The position numbers and the translations under genes are program-made. DNA of 64,000 bases from Burkholderia sp. SRS-W-2-2016 (GTDB lineage Bacteria; Pseudomonadota; Gammaproteobacteria; Burkholderiales; Burkholderiaceae): NCBI RefSeq assembly GCF_001931485.1, contig NZ_MSDV01000026.1, positions 215,596 to 279,595 on the forward strand, written 5' to 3'. Within the stretch, counting starts at the first letter, position 1. Every line of letters starts with the position of its first letter. Below the pieces are notes generated by a model. That model did not search any database. It saw only the letters and a list, made by a program, of their open reading frames with translations, and was not told where the DNA came from. Below are positions 61,920 through 64,000 of the stretch, in pieces.

Positions 61920-63149
61920 ATGCCAGACGTGCAGTCGCATCGCGCAGACCATGTCGTCGCAAGCGGCGACAGACACACGATTCAACAGGACGTCAGAGCG
62001 TATCGGCTCAAACGCGTTCAGCAGCAACTGCGTCGCTGCGATTGCCCGGCAATTCTGCTGTATGACCCCGTCAACATTCGCTATGCGACCGATACCTCCA
62101 ACATGCAGGTGTGGGCCGGTCGAAACCCCGCCCGCTATGTGATGGTGTTTGCCGATGGCCGCATCGTCGCGTGGGAGTTTCACAGCAGCGAACACGTGTG
62201 GGACGGTCTGGACTTGCAGGTCGAATTGCGCGGCGCCAAAAGCTGGACGTTTTTCAATGCCGGGCACGACGCGGAGAAGCGCGCGCAGTCGTGGGCCGAC
62301 GAGATCGTCGACGTGTTCCGCGAATACGCGCCGGGCGAGCGCCTGCTTGCGATCGACCGCCTCGATCCGTTCGGCAGCGCCTTTCTGGAAAAGCACGGCA
62401 TCCGGATTCTCGACGGCCAGGCGTTGATGGAAACCGGCCGACTGATCAAGTCGGCGGGCGAGCTGGTTCTGATCGGCGAATCGCTTCGGATAGCTGAGAA
62501 AGGCATCGCGCGGATGCGTCGTGAACTTCGTCCCGGCCTCACCGAAAACGGGATCTGGGCGAACCTGCACTACGAGAACATCAGGAACGGCGGCGAGTGG
62601 ATCGAAACGCGCCTTCTCGCGTCCGGCGATCGAACCAATCCGTGGATGCACGAGTGCTCGGCGCGCGTGCTGCGCGAAGGCGACCTGCTCGCATTCGATA
62701 CCGACATGGTCGGACCGAACGGCTACTGCTCCGATATCTCGCGCACGTGGCTGGTCGGCGATGGCCGTCCGTCCGACGAGCAACGCAAGCTCTACGAATA
62801 TGCGTACGCGCAGGTTCACTACAACATGAATCTGCTGCGACCCGGCATGACGTTCCGCGAGTTTTCGCAGAAGGCGTGGAAGACTCCGGAGCAATTCGTC
62901 AAGAACCGCTATTGCTGCGTCGCGCATGGAATCGGCATGGTCGACGAGTATCCGTCGATCGCACATAGCGTCGATTGGGACGCGTCGGGTTACGACGGCT
63001 TATTTGAGGTGGGCATGACCGTGTGCGTGGAAAGTTATATCGGCGCCGACGGCGGCACGCAAGGCGTCAAGCTCGAACAGCAAGTGGTGTTGACGGAACA
63101 GGGATGCGTTTCGCTGACCGATTGCGGTTTCGAAACCGGCTGGCTGTAA
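61920..63149 (+). CDS. dddP: M24 family protein homologous to DMSP lyase DddP
   Basis: 409 residues with the creatinase/prolidase 'pita-bread' fold. Blocks LLYDPVNIRYATDTSNMQVW, NGGEWIETRLLASGDRTNPW and FDTDMVGPNGYCSDISRTW closely recall DddP. The metal ligands Asp260, Asp262, Asp272, His336, Glu371 and Glu386, plus Tyr331 and Asp342, all fall exactly 35 positions before the residues I recall for the Ruegeria DddP structure. DddP splits dimethylsulfoniopropionate into DMS and acrylate. Its operon with a GbcB-like reductase suggests an onium substrate. Ribosome site GGAGC. A related substrate other than DMSP is possible. Confidence 0.88.
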   Translation: MPDVQSHRADHVVASGDRHTIQQDVRAYRLKRVQQQLRRCDCPAILLYDPVNIRYATDTSNMQVWAGRNPARYVMVFADGRIVAWEFHSSEHVWDGLDLQVELRGAKSWTFFNAGHDAEKRAQSWADEIVDVFREYAPGERLLAIDRLDPFGSAFLEKHGIRILDGQALMETGRLIKSAGELVLIGESLRIAEKGIARMRRELRPGLTENGIWANLHYENIRNGGEWIETRLLASGDRTNPWMHECSARVLREGDLLAFDTDMVGPNGYCSDISRTWLVGDGRPSDEQRKLYEYAYAQVHYNMNLLRPGMTFREFSQKAWKTPEQFVKNRYCCVAHGIGMVDEYPSIAHSVDWDASGYDGLFEVGMTVCVESYIGADGGTQGVKLEQQVVLTEQGCVSLTDCGFETGWL

Positions 63150-63170
63150 TCGACGGGCGTTCGTGGTTGA

Positions 63171-63599
63171 TCACGCCAGCAAATAATCCGCCCGAGTCCA
63201 ATCGAGCGTCACGCCCACACAGCGCGTGCCCGGCCGGATCTTCGGTTTGTGCACGCTGAGCGTCAGCGACTCCAACGCGGGCCACTGCCGGAACGACAGC
63301 TTCGCGATGTCCGCGACCAGTGTCTCCAGCAACCGCGTATGCGGCTTATGCGCGAGAAAATCCGCGATCGACGTGCAATAGCCGTCGTAGTCGATCCAGC
63401 CATGCTCTTCGCTCGGCGCACTGCCGTAGCCGAGTCGCGCATCGATCACGAGCGCCTGCGGCGCACTCTGCTCATGCGGGTAAATACCGACGCGCGCCGG
63501 TACTCCCAGCGCCTCGATAAACACGCTCCAGCCGCGCCCTCGCTGCGACGTGACGTTGGTGGCAAGCGCGAGACCAAACGGTTCTTCAACGGGTTTCAT
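63171..63599 (-). CDS. folB: Dihydroneopterin aldolase family protein (FolB-like)
   Basis: About 142 residues. A FolB-type domain starts with FIEALGVPARVGIYPHEQ near residue 21, where the conserved Glu binds the pterin. It continues with SIADFLAHKPHTRLLETLVADIA and LSVHKPKIRPG. The enzyme cleaves dihydroneopterin in folate synthesis. Divergent from glyA and convergent with the DddP gene, it may be an extra copy boosting folate supply for one-carbon transfer. The start is uncertain; a 25-residue hydrophobic extension exists and no strong ribosome site is seen. Confidence 0.82.
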   Translation of the reverse strand: MKPVEEPFGLALATNVTSQRGRGWSVFIEALGVPARVGIYPHEQSAPQALVIDARLGYGSAPSEEHGWIDYDGYCTSIADFLAHKPHTRLLETLVADIAKLSFRQWPALESLTLSVHKPKIRPGTRCVGVTLDWTRADYLLA

Positions 63600-63857
63600 G
63601 ATGTCGGCGGCTTCTTCGTGGACTAGCGCCAGTACACCAAGGCAAAAAATCCGCCGATAGAACAAAAACGGCATCGAGCCCGGACAGCGCCGCCATCGCG
63701 GGATAGCCCGGAAGCACGCGCGCGTACTAGCGGGATGTCGGAAACGTTCTAGTCGGTCGCGCCGGGTCTATTTTCAAATGAGGCTTGTTTTTCGGGCTGC
63801 ACCTGGCGCGACTCGCGTCCAACAGAAGATCTCTTTGACTTTCAATCGGAATACATC

Positions 63858-64000
63858 ATGTTCAGTCGCGCAAACAGTACCGTCGAAAACGTCGATCCGG
63901 AACTCTGGAACGCCATCCAGAGCGAAAACCGCCGTCAGGAAGAGCACATCGAACTGATCGCGTCGGAAAACTACACGAGCCCGGCGGTGATGGCCGCGCA
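63858..64000 (+). CDS. glyA: Serine hydroxymethyltransferase, N-terminal part
   Basis: The first 47 codons of GlyA, cut by the right edge. The residues [14 protein letters not shown] match the conserved N-terminal SHMT signature. The enzyme converts serine plus tetrahydrofolate to glycine and methylene-THF, or the reverse when glycine is abundant. Next to GbcAB-like genes it fits the route betaine to sarcosine to glycine to serine. The 258-bp space from folB should contain both promoters. Confidence 0.93.
   Translation, partial: MFSRANSTVENVDPELWNAIQSENRRQEEHIELIASENYTSPAVMAA

Overview
The window is a GC-rich stretch of a proteobacterial chromosome or megaplasmid. It most resembles Burkholderiaceae of the Paraburkholderia/Burkholderia/Caballeronia type. 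This rests on three trimeric porins with the typical mature start after SHA/AHA|QSSVTLYG, four MHS-type major facilitator transporters, membrane PQQ dehydrogenases, many LysR/IclR regulators and no mobile elements. It is almost entirely catabolic accessory DNA, arranged as separate modules that each carry a regulator, an uptake system and a short pathway. There are no rRNA or tRNA genes, no CRISPR array and no insertion sequence that I can see.

Layout. (1) 1-11.3 kb: a TRAP solute-binding protein (cut by the left edge), CadD-like permease, MFS transporter, SMP-30 lactonase, alpha/beta hydrolase, succinate-semialdehyde-type dehydrogenase, 3-hydroxyisobutyrate/tartronate-semialdehyde-type reductase, FMN 2-hydroxyacid dehydrogenase, porin and class II aldolase. 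Four near-identical palindromes (core TTTCAcATGTTGAA) sit before these units and suggest one hydroxy-/sugar-acid regulon. (2) 11.4-24.4 kb: two small envelope proteins, a Gcd-type PQQ dehydrogenase with an unusual Ala-rich repeat insert, LysR/hydrolase and LysR/cupin/aldo-keto reductase pairs, a GNAT, a second PQQ dehydrogenase and a second porin. (3) 24.5-42.9 kb: an IclR regulator and about 13 genes. These include three flavocytochrome-type FAD dehydrogenases, NIPSNAP, TIM-barrel isomerase, epimerase, Gfo/Idh, SDR, an atypical AroE homologue, an ABC importer with a permease-ATPase-ATPase triple fusion, and an MFS transporter. The palindrome TTGAATACTATTCCACAA recurs in three divergent promoters. 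(4) 43.2-50.3 kb: two flavin monooxygenases, a VOC dioxygenase, FAH hydrolase, IclR and MFS, resembling an aromatic ring-cleavage route. (5) 50.3-57.9 kb: LysR, M20 peptidase, MFS, kynureninase-like PLP enzyme, a VOC-double-cupin fusion and a porin. A bipartite LysR operator occurs twice with identical spacing. (6) 57.9-64 kb: a GbcA-like Rieske monooxygenase, LysR, GbcB-like reductase, a DddP (DMSP lyase) homologue with all known metal and catalytic residues, then FolB and the start of GlyA.

The most promising novelty is module 6. A DddP homologue is coupled to a quaternary-amine-type Rieske oxygenase by a duplicated 45-bp promoter/operator, next to one-carbon (folate/serine) genes, which suggests an onium-compound (DMSP/betaine-like) catabolic system. 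Module 3 is the best candidate for an undescribed alicyclic or quinate-like pathway. Functions are inferred from motifs and context; no database search was possible.
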